DNA of 32,729 nt, taken from positions 1 to 32,729 of the IMG/VR virus record IMGVR_UViG_3300042731_000579. One strand, 5' to 3'. A model generated the notes under the pieces. It had not been told where the DNA came from. It searched no databases and saw only the letters and a list, made by a program, of their open reading frames with translations. Origin of the DNA: a virus. Shown here in pieces: positions 14,718-21,050 of this stretch. A program made the translations under genes and the position numbers. Within the stretch, counting starts at the first letter, position 1. Each line of letters opens with the position of its first letter.

Positions 14718-15273
14718 ATCATTGTTAGGTTTGTCCCTTTTCACCTCTGCTGCACTGGTGGCACCACCAGCAGTACAGGAGACAAAGGTCACTCCTATTG
14801 AGGTCACACCTACTGCCTGGACCTGTCCCGACTGCAGTCCTGAAGAGAAGTATGTCCTCGCAAAAATCCAAGAGAAAACAAAAATCTCAGATCGTAATGC
14901 TCTGGCAACAATTCTTGGTAACATTAAACAAGAGAGCAACTTCCGTGCCAATGTATGCGAAGGAGGGGCTAGAGTTCCTTACAACGATTGCCATCGTGGT
15001 GGTTATGGGATTATTCAGTGGACCTCAGTAGGTCGTTACGATGGTCTTGGGAAGTTCTGTTCTAAATACGATTGTGACCCCAGCACTCTGGAAGGTCAGA
15101 CAGCATACATGCTGAACGAGCATACATTTAGACGCTACCTCCCTGAGTTTGAGGGTCGTGGTATGACAGTATCTCAATACATGGTCCCAGCATATTACTG
15201 GTTGGGGTGGGGCATCAAAGGTGCTCGTGAAATTTATGCATACGAATACACAAAGAAACTAGTCTGGGCATGA
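14710..15273 (+). CDS. Secreted phage-tail-lysozyme-type endolysin or cell-wall hydrolase
   Basis: I chose ATG 14710 because it gives a signal peptide (MIKSLLGLSLFTSAALVAPP), while the longer frame starts inside the preceding gene. The mature part matches the phage tail lysozyme fold (Phage_lysozyme2). ATILGNIKQESNFRANV contains Glu75 as candidate catalytic acid. GGYGIIQWTSVGRYDGLGKFC is the GxGxxQW...R motif. Cys39/Cys42 and Cys83/Cys94 could form disulfides after export. It would cut peptidoglycan in the periplasm or at infection. The length is 187 aa with a long N-terminal spacer. It overlaps the next gene by 4 bases (ATGA). Confidence 0.8.
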   Translation: MIKSLLGLSLFTSAALVAPPAVQETKVTPIEVTPTAWTCPDCSPEEKYVLAKIQEKTKISDRNALATILGNIKQESNFRANVCEGGARVPYNDCHRGGYGIIQWTSVGRYDGLGKFCSKYDCDPSTLEGQTAYMLNEHTFRRYLPEFEGRGMTVSQYMVPAYYWLGWGIKGAREIYAYEYTKKLVWA

Positions 15274-15683
15274 TTAAAAAGATTGCAGCGGCACTCAAGC
15301 AGGTCCTTATTCCTGACTCTGAATTTGAGGAAGAGAAAATTGAATGTGCAATTGATGAAGAAGTTGTGGACTGCAGCGAAATGGACAGTCCTCCTTATGT
15401 CGGTGTGCCTGCTCCTGCTTTCTTAGAAGAGGATCCATGGTTCGCTCCTCCTGTTCTCTCTGAGAAGCAAGAGATTCTCCGTGCAGAACTGGAAGCAGAG
15501 GGTCAACTTCTCGCAGAGAATGAATCTCCAAAAGAGGTTGAAAACATCCACGAGTTGATGTATAATATTGCTACCAGCGCAGGCAAGACCACCGTACAAC
15601 TCGATCCCATTGGCGGTTCTGAGAACTTCCATAGTGGTCCTGGTGGTTGGATGTCTGGCACTGGTTACGGTCAGTTCTCCTGA
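15270..15683 (+). CDS. Acidic hypothetical protein, 137 aa
   Basis: The gene starts with the ATGA overlap on the lysozyme gene. After a short basic N-terminal helix (MIKKIAAALKQVLIP) the protein is strongly acidic and Pro-rich (EEEKIECAIDEEVVDCSEMDSPPYVGVPAPAFLEED). It ends in a Gly-rich stretch (GGSENFHSGPGGWMSGTGYGQFS). No enzyme motif was seen. The gene's 3' end forms part of a terminator hairpin. Being coupled to the lysozyme gene, it may act with it, but there is no direct evidence. Confidence 0.7.
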   Translation: MIKKIAAALKQVLIPDSEFEEEKIECAIDEEVVDCSEMDSPPYVGVPAPAFLEEDPWFAPPVLSEKQEILRAELEAEGQLLAENESPKEVENIHELMYNIATSAGKTTVQLDPIGGSENFHSGPGGWMSGTGYGQFS

Positions 15684-15693
15684 CCCCTTTTTT
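15669..15693 (+). terminator. Terminator-like hairpin overlapping a stop codon and abutting a tRNA
   Basis: GGTCAG (15669-15674) pairs with CTGACC (15680-15685) around a 5-base loop, then CC and six T (15688-15693). It contains the stop codon of the preceding gene and ends exactly where tRNA-Arg begins. A 6-bp stem and a U-tract two bases away make it weaker than the other terminators. Confidence 0.6.
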
Positions 15694-15767
15694 GGTTCAG
15701 TAGCTCAGCTGGATAGAGCAACTGCCTTCTAAGCAGTCGGTCGTAGGTTCGAGTCCTACCTGAATCG
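15694..15767 (+). tRNA. tRNA-Arg(TCT)
   Basis: A 74-base cloverleaf. The acceptor arm GGTTCAG pairs with CTGAATC (one G-T). The D arm is GCTC/GAGC. The anticodon stem ACTGC/GCAGT holds the loop CTTCTAA with anticodon TCT. The T arm is GTAGG/CCTAC with TTCGAGT. The discriminator is G, and CCA is not encoded. It reads AGA codons, which are commoner in phage than in many marine cyanobacterial genomes. Confidence 0.97.
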
Positions 15768-15791
15768 CCTTTGGTCTATTATATTCTACCA

Positions 15792-16448
15792 ATGAAAATC
15801 TTTCTCGATACTGCTGATACCGAACTGATTCGTAAATACTACGCCACTGGTCTCGTCGATGGTGTTACTACCAACCCTACGCTCATCATGAAAGGTGGTA
15901 GAGATCCTGATGAAGTGTATCAGGAACTCATTGACATCGGTCTGAGCGACATCAGTATGGAGGTCATTGGTACTGTAGGAGAGATGTATGAAGAAGCCAT
16001 GCGTCTCTCTAATAAGTTTGGTGAGGCTGCCACTATCAAGGTGCCCTGCACTCGTGATGGTCTGATGGTCTGCAAGAAACTCTCTGATCAAGGAATCAGG
16101 GTTAATGTAACTCTGATCTTCTGTGCTGCACAGGGTGTTCTTGCTGCTAAAGCAGGTGCTACCTATGTCTCTCCCTTCGTTGGTCGTCTGGATGATCAGT
16201 CTGTTGCTGGTCTAGAGATCGTTCGTTCCATCTCTGAACTGTATCGCATCCATGGCATTAAGACTCAAGTTCTTTCTGCATCTATCCGTAGCGTCCAGCG
16301 GGCAGTTCGTTCCTGGTATAATGGTGCAGAGATTGTTACCATGCCACCTAAGATCTTTGACCAGATGTATGATCACATCTTGACTGACAAGGGTCTAGAA
16401 ATCTTTGATAAAGATTGGGCGGACTTCCAAGCATCTCAGGGTAACTGA
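15792..16448 (+). CDS. talC: Transaldolase, TalC type
   Basis: A small transaldolase of 218 residues, the short TalC/Fsa-like type. It is an auxiliary metabolic gene typical of cyanophages that diverts host carbon through the pentose phosphate pathway. Asp6 (FLDTAD), Asn28 (TTNPT), the Schiff-base Lys83 (TIKVPCT) and NVTLIFCAAQ are present, so it should be active. I chose ATG 15792, which gives the family start MKIFLDTAD; the longer frame adds seven residues. No promoter is evident in the 24 bases between it and tRNA-Arg. Its stop overlaps the next small gene's ATG by one base (TGATG). Confidence 0.97.
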   Translation: MKIFLDTADTELIRKYYATGLVDGVTTNPTLIMKGGRDPDEVYQELIDIGLSDISMEVIGTVGEMYEEAMRLSNKFGEAATIKVPCTRDGLMVCKKLSDQGIRVNVTLIFCAAQGVLAAKAGATYVSPFVGRLDDQSVAGLEIVRSISELYRIHGIKTQVLSASIRSVQRAVRSWYNGAEIVTMPPKIFDQMYDHILTDKGLEIFDKDWADFQASQGN

Positions 16449-16621
16449 TGAAAATCAATCTTTGGTATTGTAAGCGCATGGAACAATGGCGCTGGACACT
16501 CACAACTGAAGATGGTGTTGTCCCTGTTAGACAGGAGGCAGGTCAAAGATCTGACCTCCGTCAGGCAATGAACGATGTTGCAGTTACCGTAGAATACATG
16601 ATGAAAGAAACGCCAAACTAG
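16448..16621 (+). CDS. Small hypothetical protein, 57 aa, overlapping a tRNA gene
   Basis: The frame starts at ATG 16448, overlapping the talC stop by one base, and encodes MKINLWYCKRMEQWRW... through a short helical C-terminus (EYMMKETPN). It fills the space between talC and tRNA-Thr. Its TAG stop (16619-16621) lies inside the tRNA gene: the last ten bases are shared with the tRNA's acceptor arm and positions 8-10. Coding-type composition and coupling to talC support it. It has no known motif. Confidence 0.62.
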   Translation: MKINLWYCKRMEQWRWTLTTEDGVVPVRQEAGQRSDLRQAMNDVAVTVEYMMKETPN

Positions 16622-16685
16622 CTCAGCTGGATAGAGCAACTGTTTTGTAAACAGTAGGTCAACGGTTCAAGTCCGTTGTTTGGCT
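16612..16685 (+). tRNA. tRNA-Thr(TGT)
   Basis: A 74-base cloverleaf. The acceptor arm GCCAAAC pairs with GTTTGGC. The D arm is GCTC/GAGC. The anticodon stem ACTGT/ACAGT holds the loop TTTGTAA with anticodon TGT. The T arm is AACGG/CCGTT. The discriminator is T and there is no encoded CCA. It reads ACA. The 5' ten bases also carry the end of the upstream small gene. Confidence 0.97.
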
Positions 16686-16714
16686 TGCTACATATTATAG
16701 GTACATACGAAATT

Positions 16715-16906
16715 ATGGCACTGTCGAAAACGGTTGAAGACTCTCTGTTGGATGCTGAATCTAGTCTCAGAAATGCTCTGGCATACGCCGCTCGCAATGA
16801 AAAACCATTTGTGAACAAAGCAATTGCTACGATGATTCAAGAAATCGAAAACATTATCCATGCAGACCAATTCTTTGATACCATTCAGGAACTGACTGAC
16901 GACTGA
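16715..16906 (+). CDS. Small conserved cyanophage-type protein, 63 aa
   Basis: I chose ATG 16715 because the longer frame would start inside tRNA-Thr. The protein is helical and charged (MALSKTVEDSLLDAESSLRNALAYAARNEKPFVNKAIATMIQEIENII). I recall similar small proteins in other cyanophages, function unknown. Its stop overlaps the next gene's ATG by one base (TGATG). Confidence 0.78.
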   Translation: MALSKTVEDSLLDAESSLRNALAYAARNEKPFVNKAIATMIQEIENIIHADQFFDTIQELTDD

Positions 16907-17481
16907 TGATTGCTCATATTATCGATGACTTGTATGACTTTACATTTTTAGCAGAGTTGGAACATACTCTGCTGGAAATGCCAATACATACTACCAATGT
17001 CGCTAACCCTAGGTCATTTCCTAACGGTAGAACAGGCAGTCATAGGTTATTTGGTACTGATGTATTTGTCCGAGAGGGTTTAAACAGAGTTACCCAATTA
17101 ATTAAAGAGGCACCAATCTTTTTCGATGCCTTTAAGATTATTGAAAATGAGATTTTTAAGGATGACATTTTTCTCCAACGAATAGATGTCAACCTGCAGT
17201 ATTTTAGACAGGATGGCACTGGTCATTATGACGGTGATGACGATCATGCCTTCACGGTCATGCTTATGAACTGCTGTCAATGGAAACCCGAATGGGGTGG
17301 ACAATTCCAACTCCTAGATGATGATGACAATGTTATTGAGGAACATGAGTATGTGCCAGGTAGGGTTCTAATTTTCCCTGGTAAATGTAAACATAGGGGA
17401 CTTGCACCCACAGATCCCTATGTGTATAGATTTACTACGGTTTTTAGAATTGAAGTTGAGAACATTGACGATTTCTTTTGA
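16906..17481 (+). CDS. 2OG-Fe(II) dioxygenase, prolyl-4-hydroxylase-like
   Basis: The clearest dioxygenase in the window, 191 residues. His107-Tyr-Asp109 (GHYDGDDDHAFTVMLMNCCQW) forms the HxD motif, with GGQFQLLD as the next strand. GRVLIFPGKCKHRGLAP gives His163, and YVYRFTTVFR gives Arg175. The layout matches prolyl hydroxylase-type enzymes; the substrate is unknown. It is the first of four dioxygenase-type genes within 3 kb. A sigma-70 promoter for the next gene lies in its 3' end. Confidence 0.88.
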   Translation: MIAHIIDDLYDFTFLAELEHTLLEMPIHTTNVANPRSFPNGRTGSHRLFGTDVFVREGLNRVTQLIKEAPIFFDAFKIIENEIFKDDIFLQRIDVNLQYFRQDGTGHYDGDDDHAFTVMLMNCCQWKPEWGGQFQLLDDDDNVIEEHEYVPGRVLIFPGKCKHRGLAPTDPYVYRFTTVFRIEVENIDDFF

Positions 17482-17493
17482 TGAGGTTATAAT
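17465..17493 (+). promoter_or_regulatory. Sigma-70-type promoter, TTGACG-17-TATAAT
   Basis: TTGACG (17465-17470) and TATAAT (17488-17493) are separated by exactly 17 bases, overlapping the end of the dioxygenase gene. It should be read by the host polymerase early in infection. The start point would fall near 17500, after the first ATG (17497) of the following gene. That favours the second ATG (17515). Confidence 0.72.
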
Positions 17494-17496
17494 TGC

Positions 17497-17751
17497 ATGA
17501 GCGAATCTTCTACTATGGACTACGGTCAATACGAACCCACATACCCATCCTACGATTCCCAAAGGCGTGACCGTCTAGCTGAGGTAGTCCATGATTATCT
17601 TGAGGATAATGATGTGCCTGCCCGTCGTTTTTATGAGCATCTAGTTGCAGAGATAACTGAGATGGCAGATTACCATGAGGGACAACTGAATAAAGCAAAA
17701 GAGATGCTGGATCTTATAAACGGCACTCGTTTTAAGGACTTAGAATTTTAA
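17497..17751 (+). CDS. Conserved cyanophage-type protein, 84 aa (or 78 aa)
   Basis: A Tyr-rich N-terminus (MDYGQYEPTYPSYDS) is followed by an acidic helical region (DRLAEVVHDYLEDNDVPARRFYEHLVAEITEMADYHEGQLNKAKEMLDLI). Start choice matters: ATG 17497 overlaps the predicted start point of the promoter at 17465-17493, while ATG 17515 lies about 15 bases into that transcript and begins MDYGQYEP. Read-through transcripts could use the first. The function is unknown. It overlaps the next gene's ATG by one base at its TAA. Confidence 0.75.
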   Translation: MSESSTMDYGQYEPTYPSYDSQRRDRLAEVVHDYLEDNDVPARRFYEHLVAEITEMADYHEGQLNKAKEMLDLINGTRFKDLEF

Positions 17752-17930
17752 TGGACAACGAAAACCAAAACGATAAGTTTAATAGGGGACTTGATATTTT
17801 TATCGAGTCTGTTATTGAACCTGATCCAAATCTTCGAGCACATGCTCATGAGCAGAAGTGCTACAATGAACTGATGTATATCAGATCATATGTGCTTGAT
17901 TACCTAAAGACTCTCCGTAGACATGACTAA
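17751..17930 (+). CDS. Small hypothetical protein, 59 aa
   Basis: A frame from ATG 17751 (sharing the A of the preceding TAA) to TAA 17930. It encodes MDNENQNDKFNRGLDIFIE and ends KTLRRHD, a charged helical peptide with HAHEQK in the middle. It overlaps the next gene's ATG (17923) by 8 bases. Position, overlap style and composition support a real gene. No family was recognised. Confidence 0.68.
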   Translation: MDNENQNDKFNRGLDIFIESVIEPDPNLRAHAHEQKCYNELMYIRSYVLDYLKTLRRHD

Positions 17931-18522
17931 ACCCACAATCCAGCAAATCGATAACTTCTTCGACAAAGACGATGAAGAGTTTGTCACATGGTATTGTGAG
18001 GAACATGCCCGCTATCGTTATGGTGAATTTGATGACCAGAGAGATGACGATCCTGCTGATCCCACAGGAGTAGTTCACGATGTCTTCAGTATAGAAGAGG
18101 ATGATGAAGACGATGATCTGTGTCCTAATGACACAAGAATGGTAGAAATTTTTACACGAAAGATTGAGGAATATTATCCTGGGTTCTTTGATAAGTATGT
18201 AATTTATAGGATGTATATTAATTGCTTTGCTCCAAGAGAGTATGCATATTTTCATACAGACTGTAGCGAAACCTCTGATCAGATCACCTACATTTACTAT
18301 CCAAACCCATCTTTGTGGGAATATGATATAACTGAGGGTGGATGGACTGAGTTTCACTTTGAGGAAGAGCAAAAGATTATGGGAGTAATTCCTACTCCCA
18401 ATAGTATGTCAATGTTTACCAGTACTTTATCCCATCGTGCTACTCCGTTTAAGAGTCATCATAGATTCAGTGTTGCTATTAAGACTGTAGATAAGAGGGA
18501 GGTTCCAGATCTCTGTGGTTGA
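17923..18522 (+). CDS. Putative 2OG-Fe(II) dioxygenase
   Basis: The 199-residue protein carries a very acidic insert at 35-70 (EFDDQRDDDPAD...EEDDEDDDLCPND). His111-Thr-Asp113 (YFHTDCSE) is the HxD motif. MSMFTSTLSHRATPF gives His171, and HRFSVAIKT gives Arg181. YIYYPNPSLWEYDITEGGWTEF sits between, as in prolyl-hydroxylase-type enzymes. The substrate is unknown. It overlaps the genes before and after by 8 bases each. Confidence 0.82.
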   Translation: MTKPTIQQIDNFFDKDDEEFVTWYCEEHARYRYGEFDDQRDDDPADPTGVVHDVFSIEEDDEDDDLCPNDTRMVEIFTRKIEEYYPGFFDKYVIYRMYINCFAPREYAYFHTDCSETSDQITYIYYPNPSLWEYDITEGGWTEFHFEEEQKIMGVIPTPNSMSMFTSTLSHRATPFKSHHRFSVAIKTVDKREVPDLCG

Positions 18523-19129
18523 TCCTGTTCAGTATGCATATGATAAAGATGGATATGCAATCATCGATAACTTTTTCTTCGATGATGTATGTGATGAGTT
18601 ACACAGCCTTGCTGTAAATCATGAAGACATTGATGATGTGTATGCTGATGATGGGTATCACTCAATAAACTTTGACAAAGATAATTTGCCATTTCCCATT
18701 TTATCTGATATAATTACTGCTATACACAATGAGTTCAGCATCCTAAAGAACCTGAAGTTTGAAAGGGGTTGGGCATTTGTGTATAATAATACTGCTAAAG
18801 GTGTGACACCTCATGCAGATCCTGCAAGTATCAATGTAAACTTGTGGGTTACCCCATATGAATGTGTAAAAGATCGTACTAAAAACGGTCTTATAATCTA
18901 CGATAAAAAATCCCCTGAGGACTGGACCTGGGACGAGTATAATAGTGATGTTGAGCGCGTCACTAACTACTTGAAAGAATCCAATGCCAAACCCAGGCAC
19001 ATTCCCTACCAGTATAATAGACTCTTAATTTTTGATTCTAAATACTTTCATCGAACTTGTGGGGTTTCGATGTGGGGAGGCAAACGCCACCGTAGAGTTA
19101 ACTACACATTCATGTTCACGGGAGATTAG
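18515..19129 (+). CDS. Putative 2OG-Fe(II) dioxygenase, GTG start, ending inside tRNA-Val
   Basis: The 204-residue protein (VDPVQYAYDKDGYAIIDNFFFDDV...) has His100-Ala-Asp102 (VTPHADPASINVNLWVTP) as HxD motif. NRLLIFDSKYFHRT gives His179, and HRRVNYTFMF gives Arg194. The long-chain layout resembles phytanoyl-CoA-dioxygenase-type or halogenase-type sequences, but the Asp of HxD is retained, so hydroxylation rather than halogenation is expected. GTG 18515 is the best start; no ATG is near. The TAG stop (19127-19129) is formed by bases 8-10 of tRNA-Val. Confidence 0.78.
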   Translation: MVDPVQYAYDKDGYAIIDNFFFDDVCDELHSLAVNHEDIDDVYADDGYHSINFDKDNLPFPILSDIITAIHNEFSILKNLKFERGWAFVYNNTAKGVTPHADPASINVNLWVTPYECVKDRTKNGLIIYDKKSPEDWTWDEYNSDVERVTNYLKESNAKPRHIPYQYNRLLIFDSKYFHRTCGVSMWGGKRHRRVNYTFMFTGD

Positions 19130-19191
19130 CTCAGCGGTAGAGCACTTCGTTTACACCGAATAGGTCATTGGTTCGATCCCGATATCTCCCA
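19120..19191 (+). tRNA. tRNA-Val(TAC)
   Basis: A 72-base cloverleaf. The acceptor arm GGGAGAT pairs with ATCTCCC. The D arm is GCTC/GAGC with a short loop. The anticodon stem CTTCG/CGAAT (last pair imperfect) holds the loop TTTACAC with anticodon TAC. The T arm is ATTGG/CCGAT (one G-T pair). The discriminator is A. It reads GTA. Its first ten bases also encode the end of the upstream dioxygenase gene. Confidence 0.96.
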
Positions 19192-19197
19192 TGCATT

Positions 19198-19851
19198 ATG
19201 TTTTATAAACACGCAGACTTTGCTTTCAACTCTCAGTGGAAAGTTACTGTACAACCTTATAGAGATTCCTATATTCTCTACATCGATGATGTGTATCAGC
19301 ACCCAGACAGGGTGTATTCATATCTAAAAGATACTCCTATCAAAGCACATAAGTGGCAGAAAGGTTCTAGTAATGGTGTGGATTATTATGATGGTCAGAT
19401 GCATTGTGATAACCGATGGGATCCATGCAGAACTAAACTCTATAAAAAGATCCTAGACTTCTATAAGATTGAAGAGGACGAAGACTGCAGGGTTGAGACA
19501 ATCTCTGTTATTAATCAGTTCAGAATGGTTAGCGACCACCCAGGACCAGATAAGTTTTGGAGTCCGCACATTGATAACAGGCTAAATGTATTGTTGTACT
19601 TAAACCCACAACCAGATACAGATCCTGGTACTAGTATTTACTGGCCATATCAGAAGGGTGAGCATATCCTTGATAAGGATACTGAGCATGTTACGCCATG
19701 GAAAGATTCTAGTTACTTTAGACATGAACTGTGCATCTTCGGTAAGTATAATTCAATCGTATGTTTTCCTGGACTTTGGCCTCATGGACAAACGATTATA
19801 GATAATAGGTATAAAGACACTACTAGATTAACGGAAGTAACATTTTTCTAA
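19198..19851 (+). CDS. 2OG-Fe(II) dioxygenase-like protein, paralogue of the gene at 12073
   Basis: I chose ATG 19198, giving MFYKHADFAFNS, because the longer frame runs back into tRNA-Val. At 217 residues, SPHIDNRLNVLLYLN holds His124-Ile-Asp126. NSIVCFPGLWPHGQTI gives His196, and TTRLTEVTFF gives Arg210. Near the start, YILYIDDVYQHPDRVYSYL parallels TVLIVDNFYENPELVRDLA of the gene at 12073, so the two are paralogues of the DUF6445-like type. The substrate is unknown. Its TAA stop shares one base with the next gene's ATG. Confidence 0.75.
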   Translation: MFYKHADFAFNSQWKVTVQPYRDSYILYIDDVYQHPDRVYSYLKDTPIKAHKWQKGSSNGVDYYDGQMHCDNRWDPCRTKLYKKILDFYKIEEDEDCRVETISVINQFRMVSDHPGPDKFWSPHIDNRLNVLLYLNPQPDTDPGTSIYWPYQKGEHILDKDTEHVTPWKDSSYFRHELCIFGKYNSIVCFPGLWPHGQTIIDNRYKDTTRLTEVTFF

Positions 19852-20054
19852 TGTGGAGAATTTGGGCAAAGGCACTAGGCGAAAAGTATGGAAAAACAGA
19901 CCGAGAGGCTGATACTATTGCTTGCATACGCACCCTTATTTTTATTTCTTACTTGGTCACTAACTGCTTTATCATATCTGGGGTAGTGCGACACTGGAAT
20001 AGTGTGGAGGTACAAAATGTTGGTACGATGCAAAAAATGCAACAAAGAAATTAG
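19851..20054 (+). CDS. Small membrane protein, 67 aa
   Basis: MWRIWAKALGEKYGKTDREADTIA is followed by a hydrophobic segment at about 27-45 (RTLIFISYLVTNCFIISGVVRH), one membrane pass. I recall near-identical N-termini in other cyanophages, supporting a real conserved gene of unknown function. The 3' end overlaps the next gene by 38 bases, longer than usual here. Confidence 0.78.
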   Translation: MWRIWAKALGEKYGKTDREADTIACIRTLIFISYLVTNCFIISGVVRHWNSVEVQNVGTMQKMQQRN

Positions 20055-20262
20055 CAGCACATCTAAGATCCAATGCTGTGGATGTCCTAATCAGATGGTA
20101 GTTCGCGACGAGACAGTCTCAGCAGTGGATCTATCTCAAGTTGTGTTGCTAGACTCTAAAAAAAATCTAAAGAAAACTGGTTTGTTGTCGAATGATGACT
20201 TAAAATACCAGGAGAACCGCAGGAAACGCAAGGTTCGTAAACTTAACTTCGAGACCCGATGA
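20017..20262 (+). CDS. Small zinc-ribbon-type protein, 81 aa
   Basis: I chose ATG 20017 because GGAGG (20006-20010) is six bases upstream; the longer frame has no such site. A small hairpin (ACACT/AGTGT, 19991-20005) lies just before that ribosome-binding site. The protein starts MLVRCKKCNKEISSTSKIQCCGCPN, four Cys in two CxxC-type pairs that should bind zinc. A basic tail follows (KYQENRRKRKVRKLNFETR). Such ribbons often bind nucleic acid, but the role is unknown. Confidence 0.78.
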   Translation: MLVRCKKCNKEISSTSKIQCCGCPNQMVVRDETVSAVDLSQVVLLDSKKNLKKTGLLSNDDLKYQENRRKRKVRKLNFETR

Positions 20263-20447
20263 TCGATCTTAACAATCTCACCCATGAAGAGAAAGAACTT
20301 CTTGCAGAAGACTGCGAAGACTTCTTGCTGCATAGGAACATCCCTCTTCGGTCTCATTCTTACGATACAATCATTCAACATGCCTTTCGCGAAGGGTATC
20401 AGTTGGTTAAGTTCGATCGCAATGTAAATAAACCAAAGTCAGCATGA
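20259..20447 (+). CDS. Small hypothetical protein, 62 aa
   Basis: Coupled to the zinc-ribbon gene by ATGA. The protein is helical (MIDLNNLTHEEKELLAEDCEDFLLHRNIPLRSHSYDTIIQHAFREGYQLVKFD). It has no motif. It is followed by a sigma-70 promoter for the next gene. Confidence 0.7.
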   Translation: MIDLNNLTHEEKELLAEDCEDFLLHRNIPLRSHSYDTIIQHAFREGYQLVKFDRNVNKPKSA

Positions 20448-20464
20448 GTACTGGCACAGGGTAA

Positions 20465-20493
20465 TTGACCTGTGATGCAATCTGACTTATAAT
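20465..20493 (+). promoter_or_regulatory. Sigma-70-type early promoter, TTGACC-17-TATAAT
   Basis: TTGACC (20465-20470) and a perfect TATAAT (20488-20493) with a 17-base spacer lie in the gap before the gene at 20517; transcription should start near 20500. An inverted repeat, CACAGG (20455-20460) and CCTGTG (20469-20474), overlaps the -35 box and could be an operator. Confidence 0.85.
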
Positions 20494-20516
20494 ACAGAGG
20501 TAAACCAAACAATCCA

Positions 20517-20726
20517 ATGTCACTCTCAGTAAAGTTCAAAAAAGATCTCAGCACTCTCCGTGCTGCTGTCGATGGCGAAATTTTCCTGGATGTAAAGAAT
20601 CCGAAACTCTACAAAAAGGTAGTTCGCTTCTATCAGAACGAAGGTGTAGATCTCTCGGGAGAACCATATGAGGACTACGAGGTTCTGATGCAATACATTT
20701 ACAATGATCTTGGTGAGGTTGCGTGA
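20517..20726 (+). CDS. Small conserved cyanophage-type protein, 69 aa
   Basis: The first gene after a strong sigma-70 promoter with a 17-base leader, so probably expressed early. The protein is mixed basic/acidic (MSLSVKFKKDLSTLRAAVDGEIFLDVKNPKLYKKVVRFYQNEGVDL). It has no enzyme motif. Its stop overlaps the next gene's ATG (TGATG). Confidence 0.75.
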   Translation: MSLSVKFKKDLSTLRAAVDGEIFLDVKNPKLYKKVVRFYQNEGVDLSGEPYEDYEVLMQYIYNDLGEVA

Positions 20727-20974
20727 TGAAAACCACCATTCTTCTGGAGCGTTTTCCATATCGTTATATCCAGTGTGGCAAACTAGAAATCAATGGTATG
20801 CCAGACTGCCGTATTCAAAAGGTAGACTCCTATACTGGACGCTACCGTGACATGTATCTTTGTGATAATGAAATGCAGTTGATGACTGCTATGGAAGATC
20901 ACGATTATACTTGCTGGTTGGACCCTGATGGTGTTCCTGCCTATCGTAAAGACTCGGTATCGTCTCAAAACTAG
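20726..20974 (+). CDS. Small hypothetical protein, 82 aa
   Basis: ATG 20726 overlaps the preceding TGA by one base; a GTG one codon earlier is possible. It contains FPYRYIQCGKLEINGMPDCRIQKVDSYTGRYRDMYLCDNEMQLMTAMEDHDYTCWLDPDG, a compact mixed fold with four Cys but no clear zinc site. It was probably transcribed from the early promoter at 20465. The function is unknown. Confidence 0.68.
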   Translation: MKTTILLERFPYRYIQCGKLEINGMPDCRIQKVDSYTGRYRDMYLCDNEMQLMTAMEDHDYTCWLDPDGVPAYRKDSVSSQN

Positions 20975-20978
20975 CCCT

Positions 20979-21050
20979 GGTCGGGATGGTCCTTCGACCT
21001 CCGCTGGTTTCTTGCTTCCAGTAAAAGAGCAAGTGGCGAGCCTGCAAACC
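20979..21050 (+). ncRNA. Structured leader RNA with pseudoknot, possible wcaG RNA
   Basis: The 90-base gap before the gene at 21065 is rich in pairing. Hairpin 1 is GGTCG/CGACC (20979-20983, 20995-20999) with an inner GGA/TCC pair. CCGC/GTGG (21001-21004, 21033-21036) encloses TTGCT/AGCAA (21012-21016, 21028-21032). GGTTT (21006-21010), in the internal loop, can pair with AAACC (21046-21050) downstream, making a pseudoknot. The wcaG RNA motif is a conserved cyanophage leader RNA found upstream of exopolysaccharide and light-response genes. Position just ahead of a small gene, gmd and fcl (wcaG) makes that identity attractive, but it is from memory and not tested. Confidence 0.5.

Noticed and set aside
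18515-19129. Non-heme iron halogenase
   Set aside because: Halogenases have Ala or Gly in place of the Asp of HxD. Here the HxD Asp (102) is present.
20918-20947. TTGGAC-18-TATCGT as promoter of the structured RNA
   Set aside because: Both boxes are poor matches, and the strong promoter at 20465 already serves this region.
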